Origin: an uncultured Bacteroidales bacterium
GTDB taxonomy: Bacteria > Bacteroidota > Bacteroidia > Bacteroidales > FEN-979
DNA length: 64,000 bases
Direction: 5' to 3'
Assembly: GCA_903903985.1 (NCBI GenBank)
Contig: CAIVAT010000145.1
Span: forward strand, 17,269-81,268
Both the position numbers and the translations under genes were made by a program. Position 1 is the first letter of the stretch. The number at the start of each line of letters is the position of its first letter. The notes beneath the pieces are model-generated. The model was not told the DNA's origin and did not search any database. It saw only the letters and a list, made by a program, of their open reading frames with translations. Shown here piece after piece: positions 37,367 through 46,200 of this stretch.

Positions 37367-38209
37367 TCAGGAATTCGCCTCGGTTAACCAAAAGTCAAAT
37401 ACGGGGACCTTATCTTTTTTACCAATTACTACCTGGGAAGGCCTGAATGGCGGATACAGGTAAAGTATTTTTTTTGCCATCATCTTCATGGCGGTCAACA
37501 GGTTTTTTTCAGCAACTGCTTTTTCAATGTAATAATATTTTTTTACCGGATTAAATCCCATTTTCCTGATCATTTGCAAAGTTTCCGGCAAGGTATATTC
37601 CCTCCAATGCAACCCTACAACCATGTTGATATTCCGATTCAATTGTTTAAAGTATTCTTCAATGGGATTGTGAATAGACCTCCCTAAAGCCAGCTTTAAA
37701 CGGTTGCCGATATTCGATTGATTTGGCATGCCGATATATATATAACCATCGCTTTTCAGTACCCTGCTGATTTCTGATATAACCGGAAGGGGATTGAAAT
37801 TGAGATGTTCAAGGACTTCGCACATTATTACAATGTCAAAGGAATTTGACTCATAAGGTAATTTGGCGTGCTTTAAATTCAATCCATTAAAATGAATTCC
37901 ATTTGATTCATATAAATTTCTTAATGAAGGAGAACTGTAAAACTCCGGGATATCACAGGATGAAACAGCATATCCGATTTTTTTTAACGAAATGCTGACA
38001 GTCCCCAGGAAGGAACCAATCTCCAGGACATGCCTGCTGCTTGCGTCATTGTTAAACAAGGCATCAACATCCCGAACGGTTCTGATGTATGAATCCTGGT
38101 GCGATTTCAGGTAGGTGTATTCGCTTGTCATGTCACCAATTCCAAGCATGTCAATGGGCGACACGCTGTGTTGCTCTATTTCATCTGAAACGATCTGATC
38201 GTATCGCAT
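37367..38209 (-). CDS. Class I SAM-dependent methyltransferase
   Basis: A 280-residue protein from the ATG at 38209 (a TTG 33 nt upstream is less likely). The SAM-binding motif VLEIGSFLGTVSISLKKIG sits near residue 68. FDIVIMCEVLEHL (motif IV region) and a C-terminal part with LHWREYTLPETLQMIRKMGF follow, as in Methyltransf_11/12-type enzymes that modify sugars, lipids or quinones. The substrate is unknown. Its neighbours (serpin, glycerol dehydrogenase) give no pathway hint. Confidence 0.85.
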   Translation of the reverse strand: MRYDQIVSDEIEQHSVSPIDMLGIGDMTSEYTYLKSHQDSYIRTVRDVDALFNNDASSRHVLEIGSFLGTVSISLKKIGYAVSSCDIPEFYSSPSLRNLYESNGIHFNGLNLKHAKLPYESNSFDIVIMCEVLEHLNFNPLPVISEISRVLKSDGYIYIGMPNQSNIGNRLKLALGRSIHNPIEEYFKQLNRNINMVVGLHWREYTLPETLQMIRKMGFNPVKKYYYIEKAVAEKNLLTAMKMMAKKILYLYPPFRPSQVVIGKKDKVPVFDFWLTEANS

Positions 38210-38347
38210 ATCTCTGTTTCTTTGATTTTGATCCTGTCGCAAAATGAAATCCGGTTTTTAAAAGGGCATGTAAAAGCAGAAAAGTAAATTCGATTGAAGT
38301 TTAAAGATATGGAAAATTTAAGTCCCGGCTCCCTGGCTACGGGTATT

Positions 38348-39475
38348 TCATCTTTTTCTGGCTCTTCCCATGGCATCGGCAGCGATCATTGCATTCATGA
38401 TTTTATCGGGATTGACATGCATGGCTTCGTGATGTATGCCTTCTGCAGGAGCGCAGGCTTTCTGGGCCACCTCCATCAATTTGACCCGGCTGATGTCTCC
38501 GATGCCAATATCGGAGAATTGTGTTGGCAGCCCTATTTGCTCGCAGAATGAGTATACGGTCTCCATTTCCGCAGGCAAAGCATCTGTGAGATGAAGGCCT
38601 GTTAAAACTCCGAAAGCAACTTTTTCTCCATGGAAAAACGAATGGGTTTCATTCAGTGCGCTTAGCCCGTTATGAACGGAGTGGGCCGTTGCAAGTCCTG
38701 AACTCTCAAACCCGATACCGCTTAAAAGGATATTAGCCTCTATAATGTGATCCAGGGCAGGTGTTACAATATCATGTTCACATGCCAGTTTAGCAGCCGG
38801 ACCATAGCATAAAAGTGTGTCGTAACAAAGCTTTGCCAGATGAATCCCCGTCATTGTACTATATCCGCCACACTCGTTTACCGATTGGGATTGTTCACAG
38901 GATCGTGCCTCGAACCAGGTAGACAACGCATCACCCATCCCGGCAACAAGGAACCGGGTAGGAGCTGCGGCAATCACATTCGTGTCTACCAGCACAACCT
39001 GCGGATTCATCTTCTGATAATATACTGAATCGAAAACACCCTGCTCTGTGTATATGACCGCACAACCGCTGCATGGCGCATCAGTAGCGGCGATGGTAGG
39101 AACAATGATCACCGCGATGCCAGCCCTGTCGGCAGCTATTTTTGCGGTGTCAATGGTCTTGCCGCCTCCCATTCCCACCATTATGTCTGCCTTATGGCTC
39201 CTGATGATTGCAGCCAGACGGTTGATTTCTTTTTCACTGCACTCTCCCTGAAATTCTTCGACTGAAATCCAATCTTCATGTGCTTGAATATTGTATTTCG
39301 GGAGTATTTGTTTTTTTATCGTAGGGGAGGCCAAAATAATCCCTTTTGTTCCCAACAATTTGACCAGGCCCGGAAGCTCAGCAAGTGCATTCGCTCCCTG
39401 GATATATTTTCCGGGGAATGCCGCTTTAAAATTTCTGGCAGGCTGCAGGTTCCTTATTTCTTGATGATTGTCCAT
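38348..39475 (-). CDS. gldA: Glycerol dehydrogenase (iron-type ADH family)
   Basis: A 375-residue protein from the ATG at 39475. It follows the GldA plan: FPGKYIQGANALAELPGLV at the N-terminus, the NAD-binding IMVGMGGGKTIDTAKIAAD and IIVPTIAATDAPCSG. The metal-binding region has AGMGDALSTWFEA (Asp), ATAHSVHNGL (His) and HGEKVAFG (His). It would oxidise glycerol to dihydroxyacetone with NAD. A TTG at 39553 extends the frame by 26 residues, but the family start fits the ATG. No dihydroxyacetone kinase is near. Confidence 0.92.
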   Translation of the reverse strand: MDNHQEIRNLQPARNFKAAFPGKYIQGANALAELPGLVKLLGTKGIILASPTIKKQILPKYNIQAHEDWISVEEFQGECSEKEINRLAAIIRSHKADIMVGMGGGKTIDTAKIAADRAGIAVIIVPTIAATDAPCSGCAVIYTEQGVFDSVYYQKMNPQVVLVDTNVIAAAPTRFLVAGMGDALSTWFEARSCEQSQSVNECGGYSTMTGIHLAKLCYDTLLCYGPAAKLACEHDIVTPALDHIIEANILLSGIGFESSGLATAHSVHNGLSALNETHSFFHGEKVAFGVLTGLHLTDALPAEMETVYSFCEQIGLPTQFSDIGIGDISRVKLMEVAQKACAPAEGIHHEAMHVNPDKIMNAMIAADAMGRARKR

Positions 39476-39542
39476 TAAACCATTCATATAATGATGCTGT
39501 GTAATTGGTAAAAAACCGTTCATTAAGGGCTTTAATTGCCTC

Positions 39543-39704
39543 ATCCCCTGCACCCCTTCTCCTTCAGGAGTATGGGACGGGGGTTGAGGTGGTTGGGTTA
39601 ATTCCCCGTCGGCTTGCGACGAGAAGAGAAATATTTTACAAATTTGATACCTCGCTGCTCTGCGGCGATGACGTTCATTTTTTTGTCAACCGGGGAATCC
39701 GGTT
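39543..39704. repeat. REP-like mosaic of GC hairpins
   Basis: In order: ACCCCTTCTCCTTCAGGAG then a GGACGGGGGTTGAGGTGG half; CGTCG-GCTTG-CGACG (39607-39621); CGCTGC-TCT-GCGGCG (39653-39667); AACCGG-GGAAT-CCGGTT (39688-39704). No transposase is present. Confidence 0.6.
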
Positions 39705-40118
39705 CCTGTGATTATTTGTTTGTCATTTCAAGCAATCGGAAAAACGCTGGTAATAAGTACAAATTTAGTTAAAATTACCTGGCAACAATGGCCTTGAAGG
39801 AGACGAAATTTGTATCACCAATGGTTTGCCATGGCTTTAGTCCGGAAATCCGGGCGTGGGGGGTTAGGGGTTTAAGCCCTGATTTGCGTGTTTTCGCCTG
39901 ATATAGTTTTCAAGGCCGTGGTCATTGATTTAAATGCAGATATGGGTTCTTTCATTACAACATATTACGGGCATAAAAGAGGTCACTTTATTTTGGTTTT
40001 ACCATGTACTTAGTGTAAAAGGATGAAGGTCATTGGTTTTCGTTATCTTATTTATATCTGGACAGGTTATTAATAATCGAAAAATGAGACACTTGTGCTT
40101 AAATCATCATCTTTATAT

Positions 40119-40126
40119 TATTTTTG
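40119..40126 (+). promoter_or_regulatory. Candidate -7 box TATTTTTG
   Basis: It matches TAnnTTTG upstream of the gene at 40262 and leaves a leader of roughly 130 nt. A TTG at 40093-40095 is a possible -33 element. Confidence 0.45.
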
Positions 40127-40261
40127 TATGGATAAAGGTCAGATTGTAAACATTTGATGACCATTATTCACAAAAAAATATGAATGCACAAACAGGAGGC
40201 GACATCCTGTACCAATAAAAAAAATGAACCAACCAAACATTTAATCTTTAAAATTGATCGT

Positions 40262-41098
40262 ATGAAAAAAATTTCGTTTTTAGCCATTTTCATGGTTGTC
40301 CTGTTACTGGGATTTAACAGCATCAGCCTGGGACAGGTATTGCTGAATGAGAACTTTGATTATCCTGCCGGCGACCTGATCACAGCTCATGGCTGGGCCG
40401 CCCATTCGGGTCCTGGTTCCCAAGCTATAACGGTAGGTACTCCTGGCCTTACTTTTCCGGGCTACATCGGTTCAGGGATCGGCAATTGCGCCCTGGCAGA
40501 TAATACCGGGGAGGATGATAATAAAACATTCACTACACAAACATCCGGCGTGGTCTATACCTCATTCATGGTAAAGGTTAACAGTGCCATTACCGCTGCC
40601 GGTTATTTTTATCATTTTAGTGTTAACCCGATCAACACGACCTTCAGGGGAAAAGTATTTATTGATGCCACAAACCACTTCGGTGTCAGCGTTGGCAGCA
40701 ATACCGGCACATATGCTGCTTCGACCTTTACCGTGGGAACAACCTACCTCATTGTGGTTAAATATGAAATTGTCGCCGGTACCAGCAACGATAAGGTAAG
40801 CCTTTTTGTTTTTAACGCTTCCGTCCCTGTATCGGAGCCGGTAGCCACCATTGGCCCACTCACCGAGGCAACCTCAGACATCAACCCGGGTTCAGTTGCG
40901 ATCAGGCAGTTTGTGAATACTGAAAATATTTCCATCGACGGCATCCGGGTTGCCACCACCTGGGCAGAACTGCTTCCAGTCGTCCCGCAACCCATTCCCA
41001 CGATGTCGGAATGGGGCCTCATCTTTTTATTCATAGCCCTGAGTGCTGTAGGCGCCGTTTACATCCTGAGGAGGAAAAATTCGGAAGTGTCCATTTAG
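40262..41098 (+). CDS. Secreted protein with IPTL-CTERM-like anchor
   Basis: A 278-residue protein from the ATG at 40262 (signal MKKISFLAIFMVVLLLGFNS). The mature part is a lectin-like jelly roll (LLNENFDYPAGDLITAHGWA, YTSFMVKVNSA, GIRVATTWAELLP). The C-terminus reads PIPTMSEWGLIFLFIALSAV and then a basic RRK cluster, the layout of IPTL-CTERM/PEP-CTERM-type sorting signals handled by exosortase-like enzymes. That differs from the T9SS tails elsewhere in this window. Function unknown; extracellular or cell-surface location is likely. Confidence 0.8.
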   Translation: MKKISFLAIFMVVLLLGFNSISLGQVLLNENFDYPAGDLITAHGWAAHSGPGSQAITVGTPGLTFPGYIGSGIGNCALADNTGEDDNKTFTTQTSGVVYTSFMVKVNSAITAAGYFYHFSVNPINTTFRGKVFIDATNHFGVSVGSNTGTYAASTFTVGTTYLIVVKYEIVAGTSNDKVSLFVFNASVPVSEPVATIGPLTEATSDINPGSVAIRQFVNTENISIDGIRVATTWAELLPVVPQPIPTMSEWGLIFLFIALSAVGAVYILRRKNSEVSI

Positions 41099-41121
41099 GG
41101 AACTTTCCATCACAAAATAAT

Positions 41122-41162
41122 AAACAGAGACTGTCTCGCATGGACGGTCTCTGTTTTTTTTT
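41122..41162 (+). terminator. Strong rho-independent terminator
   Basis: AAACAGAGACTGTC (41122-41135) pairs with GACGGTCTCTGTTT (41143-41156), with one T-G pair, a 7-nt loop and a following T-run. Confidence 0.9.
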
Positions 41163-41184
41163 GTAACATGCCCGATTTTTCTGA

Positions 41185-41490
41185 CTACCAGAACTTTTTT
41201 GAAACCCGGTTGCCTCCAAGAAATTCCCATCCGCTGCTGTCTATGATAAATCCGAAAGCATACCAGATCCCGTTGTTATTCTAGGCAGATACTGATACAT
41301 CATCCCGCCACATCATCGCAATCAGATCGATGGGTGCCACGATGCCGTGCCATCAGCCACCCCAGAAGCTATAGGTATGACCTTTGAGGCATTCGCCGAC
41401 GAGTTCATTGTTGGCGCACCCTGCAAATAACAGGAGACAAGCAGGCAGGATGCAGGCACTGACTTTTCTGCTGTTGCGAATTGACGTTTT
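41185..41490 (-). pseudogene. Lipoprotein relic with two in-frame stops
   Basis: On the minus strand one frame reads SACILPACLLLFAGCANNEL (lipoprotein signal with Cys), then GECLKGHTYSFWGG-stop-WHGIVAPIDLIAMMWRDD, VSVSA-stop-NNNGIWYAFGFII and GWEFLGG, ending at TAG 41187-41185. Stops are TGA (41355-41353) and TAG (41283-41281). No ATG is found at the expected start. The WHG-IAPI and NNG-WYxFGF words recall a small conserved bacterial membrane lipoprotein family, so this is a decayed member rather than chance. The rest of 41163-41773 shows nothing else. Confidence 0.7.
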
Positions 41491-41773
41491 GATTTCGAAG
41501 GAATAATAAGTGAACCTTGTAGAATCAACGTTGAAATTTAGAAAATTCTTTGATGTCCCGATAATAGAACCGGAATTAGTTTTCCACGAAAAAGAATGCA
41601 GATTTTGCCATTTTGATAATTAGACCTCTCGGGCTTTCCAATTTGGGAAATAAAAGTCTTGATTTTGGAAAATCATTTTATTTCCATGGAATTAACCAGT
41701 TTATTACCAGGTATTTGCTGTGTTTATTGGGCTTTGGAATGGTTTTTGCTAAAGGTATTTTTTGCCTCTGATT

Positions 41774-42166
41774 ATGGATACTCAAGAATTAAAGAGCCTA
41801 AAAGGCCTGCGCGTTTTGGTGGTGGACGACAACGATATCATGCGTCGCATCATTAACAATACCCTTATGAACTGGCAGGTAGCTCCTTCTTTGGCATCGA
41901 ATGGGAAGATGGCAATGGAAATGTTGTCAAAAAATGTTTATGATGTGGTGCTGATGGATATCATGATGCCAGGAATGGATGGATATGAAACCACCCGTGA
42001 AATCAGGGCACTTGATGGCGCTTACTTTCGAAACCTTCCAATCTTCGCCTGCAGCGCAAGTCCGGATATTGGCCGGATCATGGAGTGCGGAATGAACGGG
42101 CAAATAGCCAAATCGCCCATCGACAGGCAGGAAATGCACATGAAGATTTCTCCTTATTTGAAATAG
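41774..42166 (+). CDS. Single-domain response regulator
   Basis: A 130-residue receiver domain with no output domain. VLVVDDNDIMRRII gives the acidic pair, DVVLMDIMMPGMDGYE the phosphoacceptor Asp, and FACSAS and AKSP the Thr/Ser and Lys positions, both slightly atypical (Ser for Thr, KS instead of KP). Such stand-alone receivers act as phosphorelay intermediates or bind target proteins. No histidine kinase is nearby. The ATG at 41774 is preferred over a TTG 12 nt earlier. Confidence 0.88.
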   Translation: MDTQELKSLKGLRVLVVDDNDIMRRIINNTLMNWQVAPSLASNGKMAMEMLSKNVYDVVLMDIMMPGMDGYETTREIRALDGAYFRNLPIFACSASPDIGRIMECGMNGQIAKSPIDRQEMHMKISPYLK

Positions 42167-42186
42167 CTCTCCGACAAGTTTTTTCC

Positions 42187-42194
42187 TATTTTTG
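42187..42194 (+). promoter_or_regulatory. Candidate -7 box of trxB
   Basis: TATTTTTG matches TAnnTTTG and ends 17 nt before the trxB ATG. Confidence 0.5.
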
Positions 42195-42211
42195 CAGTTC
42201 AAAACAATTTT

Positions 42212-43147
42212 ATGAACGAAAACGTGGAAAGTGTGCGCTGCCTGATCATCGGGTCAGGACCGGCAGGGTATACGGCTGCTATATATGCTGCCAGGGCAGA
42301 TCTTAAACCTGTGATATATCAGGGGATGCAGCCTGGTGGACAACTGACCATTACAACCGAAGTTGATAATTTCCCAGGGTATCCGAAAGGGATCACCGGG
42401 CCCGGGATGATGGAAGAATTCAAACAGCAGGCCGAACGATTCGGTACTGAGATCAGGTTCGGGGTTGTGACGGAAGTCGATTTATCTGAAAGACCATTTA
42501 TTGTGAAGGCCGATGATGGGAAAACGGTTTCTGCTGAAACCGTGATCATTGCAACCGGTGCTTCTGCGAAATGGCTGGGGATGGAATCGGAACGGAAATT
42601 CATGGGAATGGGTGTTTCGGGTTGTGCGACCTGCGACGGGTTCTTTTACCGCGGACAGGAGGTTGCCATCGTTGGCGGCGGTGATACAGCCGCCGAAGAA
42701 GCCACATACCTTGCAAAACTCTGCAAAAAAGTATACATGATTCATCGCCGTGGCGAATTACGTGCTTCGAAAGCCATGCAACACAAAGTCCTCAACACTC
42801 CTAACATTGAAATGGTTTGGGACAGTGCACCTGAAGAGGTATTGGGCGACACAAGCGGGGTTACCGGAGTGCGCGTGCGCAATGTCAAAACCGGTGAACC
42901 CAGGGATATCCAGGTAATGGGATTCTTTGTTGCTATCGGGCACAAACCAAATACAGAATTATTCCAGGGACAATTGAAACTTGATGAAATGAGTTACATC
43001 GTTACCCACCCTGGAACCACACAAACCAGTGTCGATGGTGTATTTGCAGCAGGCGATGTTCAGGATCACCACTACCGCCAGGCCATTACTGCCGCCGGAA
43101 CCGGATGCATGGCCGCCATTGAGGCAGAGCGGTTTCTGTCTTCATGA
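42212..43147 (+). CDS. trxB: Thioredoxin-disulfide reductase
   Basis: A 311-residue flavoenzyme that reduces thioredoxin with NADPH. The FAD motif GSGPAGYTAAIYAARA is near the N-terminus, the redox pair lies in SGCATCDGFFY, the NADPH motif is VGGGDTAAEEA and the closing FAD motif is GVFAAGDVQD. A dispersed repeat (GTGAAATGACGAAATAGCG) begins at the TGA stop. Confidence 0.96.
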   Translation: MNENVESVRCLIIGSGPAGYTAAIYAARADLKPVIYQGMQPGGQLTITTEVDNFPGYPKGITGPGMMEEFKQQAERFGTEIRFGVVTEVDLSERPFIVKADDGKTVSAETVIIATGASAKWLGMESERKFMGMGVSGCATCDGFFYRGQEVAIVGGGDTAAEEATYLAKLCKKVYMIHRRGELRASKAMQHKVLNTPNIEMVWDSAPEEVLGDTSGVTGVRVRNVKTGEPRDIQVMGFFVAIGHKPNTELFQGQLKLDEMSYIVTHPGTTQTSVDGVFAAGDVQDHHYRQAITAAGTGCMAAIEAERFLSS

Positions 43148-43149
43148 GT

Positions 43150-43180
43150 AGTGAAATGACGAAATAGCGAAATGGCAGGA
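43150..43180. repeat. Dispersed repeat (GTGAAATAGC family)
   Basis: AGTGAAATGACGAAATAGCGAAATGGC begins immediately after the trxB stop and matches 47860-47885 and, inverted, 6442-6467. Confidence 0.65.
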
Positions 43181-43253
43181 TGCCAGTGTTCCGCAGGAAC
43201 TCTATTCTGGCAGCCGTTATTGTCATGGGAATGATGTTATCTAATAATCAGAC

Positions 43254-46200
43254 ATGGTTATATTTTATAAAAATTCCGAACATTATTATGCTGTTGATTG
43301 CCTGGAAAAACCTGGTGCCGATGACCTTGAAAAACTAAATTGGTTGTTCGGCGGTGCAGATTGTATCGCCGAACCTGTTTTAAAGGGTTCATTTATCGGT
43401 CCAAGGCGGGAAATGGTCACGCCATGGAGCACCAATGCTGTGGAGATCACGCAGAATATGGGAATCAAGGGGATCAGGCGGATAGAGGAATTTAAGAGCT
43501 ACGATTTACGATGCATGAATAACGGGTCAGCCGTCACACCTCACACGTCACGTGTCACCCCCTTTGACCCCATGCTCCAGCACTGCTACGAGGGACTCGA
43601 CCAGGAAATCTTCCACATCAGCCATACCCCTGAACCCATCCTTTTTATAGATGACATATCGGCTTTTAACCAGCAACAGGGACTGTCGTTGAGCGACGAA
43701 GAGGTGGGGTATCTCACCGGGCTTAGTCGCAAGATGGGCCGAAGGTTAACGGACAGTGAGGTTTTTGGATTTTCACAGGTAAATTCCGAACACTGCAGGC
43801 ATAAAATTTTCAATGGGACCTTTATCATTGATGGCAAGGAGATGTCGGAATCGCTCTTTGACATGATCCGGGAAACGTCAAAAGCGCATCCAGGTAATCT
43901 CGTTTCTGCCTACAAGGATAATGTCGCATTTATAATGGGACCTGAAATTGAGCAATTTGCCCCGGGGAAGCAAAATACAGCTGATTATTTCAGCATCAAA
44001 GACATTCATTCTGTCATTTCATTGAAGGCAGAAACCCATAATTTCCCAACCACGGTAGAGCCCTTCAACGGAGCAGCTACCGGGGCAGGTGGTGAGATCC
44101 GCGACCGGATGGCCGGCGGCAAGGGCAGCATCCCGTTGGCTGGCACCGCCGTATATATGACCTCTTATCCCCGGCTCGGACAAGGACGTTCCTGGGAGGC
44201 AACCCTCCAGGTCCGCAACTGGCTTTATCAAACCCCGGAGGAGATTCTTATCAAAGCTTCAAACGGGGCCAGTGACTTTGGAAATAAATTCGGGCAGGCA
44301 CTCATCTGCGGTTCCGTGCTCACTTTTGAACTCGCTTCGGACGAACGGACCTATGGATATGATAAAGTGATCATGCAGGCTGGAGGTGTCGGTTTTGCAA
44401 AGAAAGAGGACAGCCTGAAAGATGATCCCCGGGCCGATCAATATATCGTCGTCCTTGGAGGCGATAATTATCGCATTGGAATGGGTGGTGGGGCTGTTTC
44501 GTCGGTTGCTACCGGAGAATACGGCAATGCCATCGAGCTCAATGCGGTGCAGCGCTCAAATCCTGAAATGCAAAAACGGGTGTTCAATACCATCCGGGCA
44601 ATGACCGAAATGGATGTCAACCCGGTCGTTTCCATTCATGACCATGGTGCCGGCGGGCATCTCAACTCTTTGTCGGAACTTGTTGAAACCACCGGGGGGA
44701 CAATCCAAATTGATAAACTTCCGGTCGGTGACCCAACCCTGTCATTCAAAGAGATTGTAAGCAATGAATCGCAGGAGCGGATGGGATTGATTCTCGCAGA
44801 AAAGGATTTGGCCCTGATGCAGGAGATTGCCAAGAGGGAACGGGCCCCGATATACCTGGTGGGGCATACCACCGGGGATCATCAATTGATTTTTGAGGAT
44901 AGCCGTGAAGGAATCCGCCCGATCGACCTGAAACTCGCTGATTTTTTCGGTAAACCCCCGAAAACGGTCATGACCGATTCATCACGCGTCACATGCCACT
45001 CGCCACTTATTTACGATAAAACCGAACTGCAGAATTATCTGAATGACGTTTTACAGCTCGAAGCTGTCGCCTGCAAGGACTGGCTGACAAACAAAGTTGA
45101 CCGAGCGGTAAGCGGAAAGATTGCCAAACAGCAGACCTGTGGCGCCATTCAACTCCCGCTGAACAATACAGGAGTCGTTGCGCTTGATTATCAGGGGAAA
45201 ACCGGGATTGCCACTTCCCTGGGCCATGCACCTGTTGCTGCACTTATTGATCCGTCTGCCGGTTCTAGGCTTGCGATTGCCAAGGCCCTTACCAACCTGG
45301 TATGGGCACCGCTGACGCACGGGTTAAAAGGAGTGTCTCTCAGTGCCAACTGGATGTGGCCGTGTAAAAATGCAGGTGAAGATGCTCGTCTTTACGCTGC
45401 AGTTAAGGCCGTGAGCGATTTTGCCATTGAGCTGGGCATCAATATTCCAACCGGTAAGGATTCACTCTCGATGACCCAGAAGTACCCGGGTGGCAAGCTG
45501 GTATACTCTCCGGGAACCGTGATCATCTCTGCAGTAGGCGAGGTTTTAAATGTAAAAAAAGTAGTTAGTCCGAATTTAATCCCGGATATTGATTCACAAT
45601 TGGTTTATATTCCCTTTTCCGATTGTGGGTTTGAACTGGGTGGGAGCAGCCTGGCTCAATCGCTGAACCAGTTGGGAGATCAAGTTCCGGATGTTAACGA
45701 TGCTGCCTGCTTTTCTGTTACTTTTAGTACACTTCAGGGTCTCGTTCGCAGCGATACGATCATGGCAGGGCACGATGTTGCAGCCGGAGGGCTCATCACG
45801 ACCCTGCTGGAAATGGCGTTTCCGGTTGAGCATATCGGACTTGATTTAAACCTGGACGAACTGGCCAGGACAGATATAAACCCCGACAGGGTGGGGGACC
45901 CTGTCAGGGTGATGTTTAGTGAAAAGCCGGGAGTGGTAATACAAGTTTCAAATTATGAACTACAAATTTCGAATTATGCACCATTAAAGGCCATCCCCAT
46001 CGGGAAGATTACCCGCGAAAGATCCCTCAAAGTTAAGTTCAAGGATAAAACATATGACTTTGACATCGACAAACTTCGCGATACCTGGTTTAAAACCTCT
46101 TACCTGCTTGACCAGAAGCAATCGGGTGATAAACTGGCCCTTGAGCGGTTTTTAAATTATAAAAAACAGCCGATTCAATTTAACTTTCATGAGTCTTTCA

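Larger units (their letters stand above)
39476..40261. other. Hairpin-rich gene-free region
   Basis: About 790 nt without a credible gene. It contains a GGGG/CCCC element (39543-39590) and three perfect or near-perfect hairpins (39607-39621, 39653-39667, 39688-39704). A CCGG-rich palindrome (39842-39853) and the promoter of the IPTL-CTERM-like gene at 40119 follow. Confidence 0.6.

Noticed and set aside
37068..37463. 131-residue plus-strand frame
   Set aside because: It is antisense to the serpin start and to the methyltransferase end, with no recognisable motif.
41659..41856. 65-residue frame upstream of the response regulator
   Set aside because: It overlaps the receiver domain in another frame and has no features.
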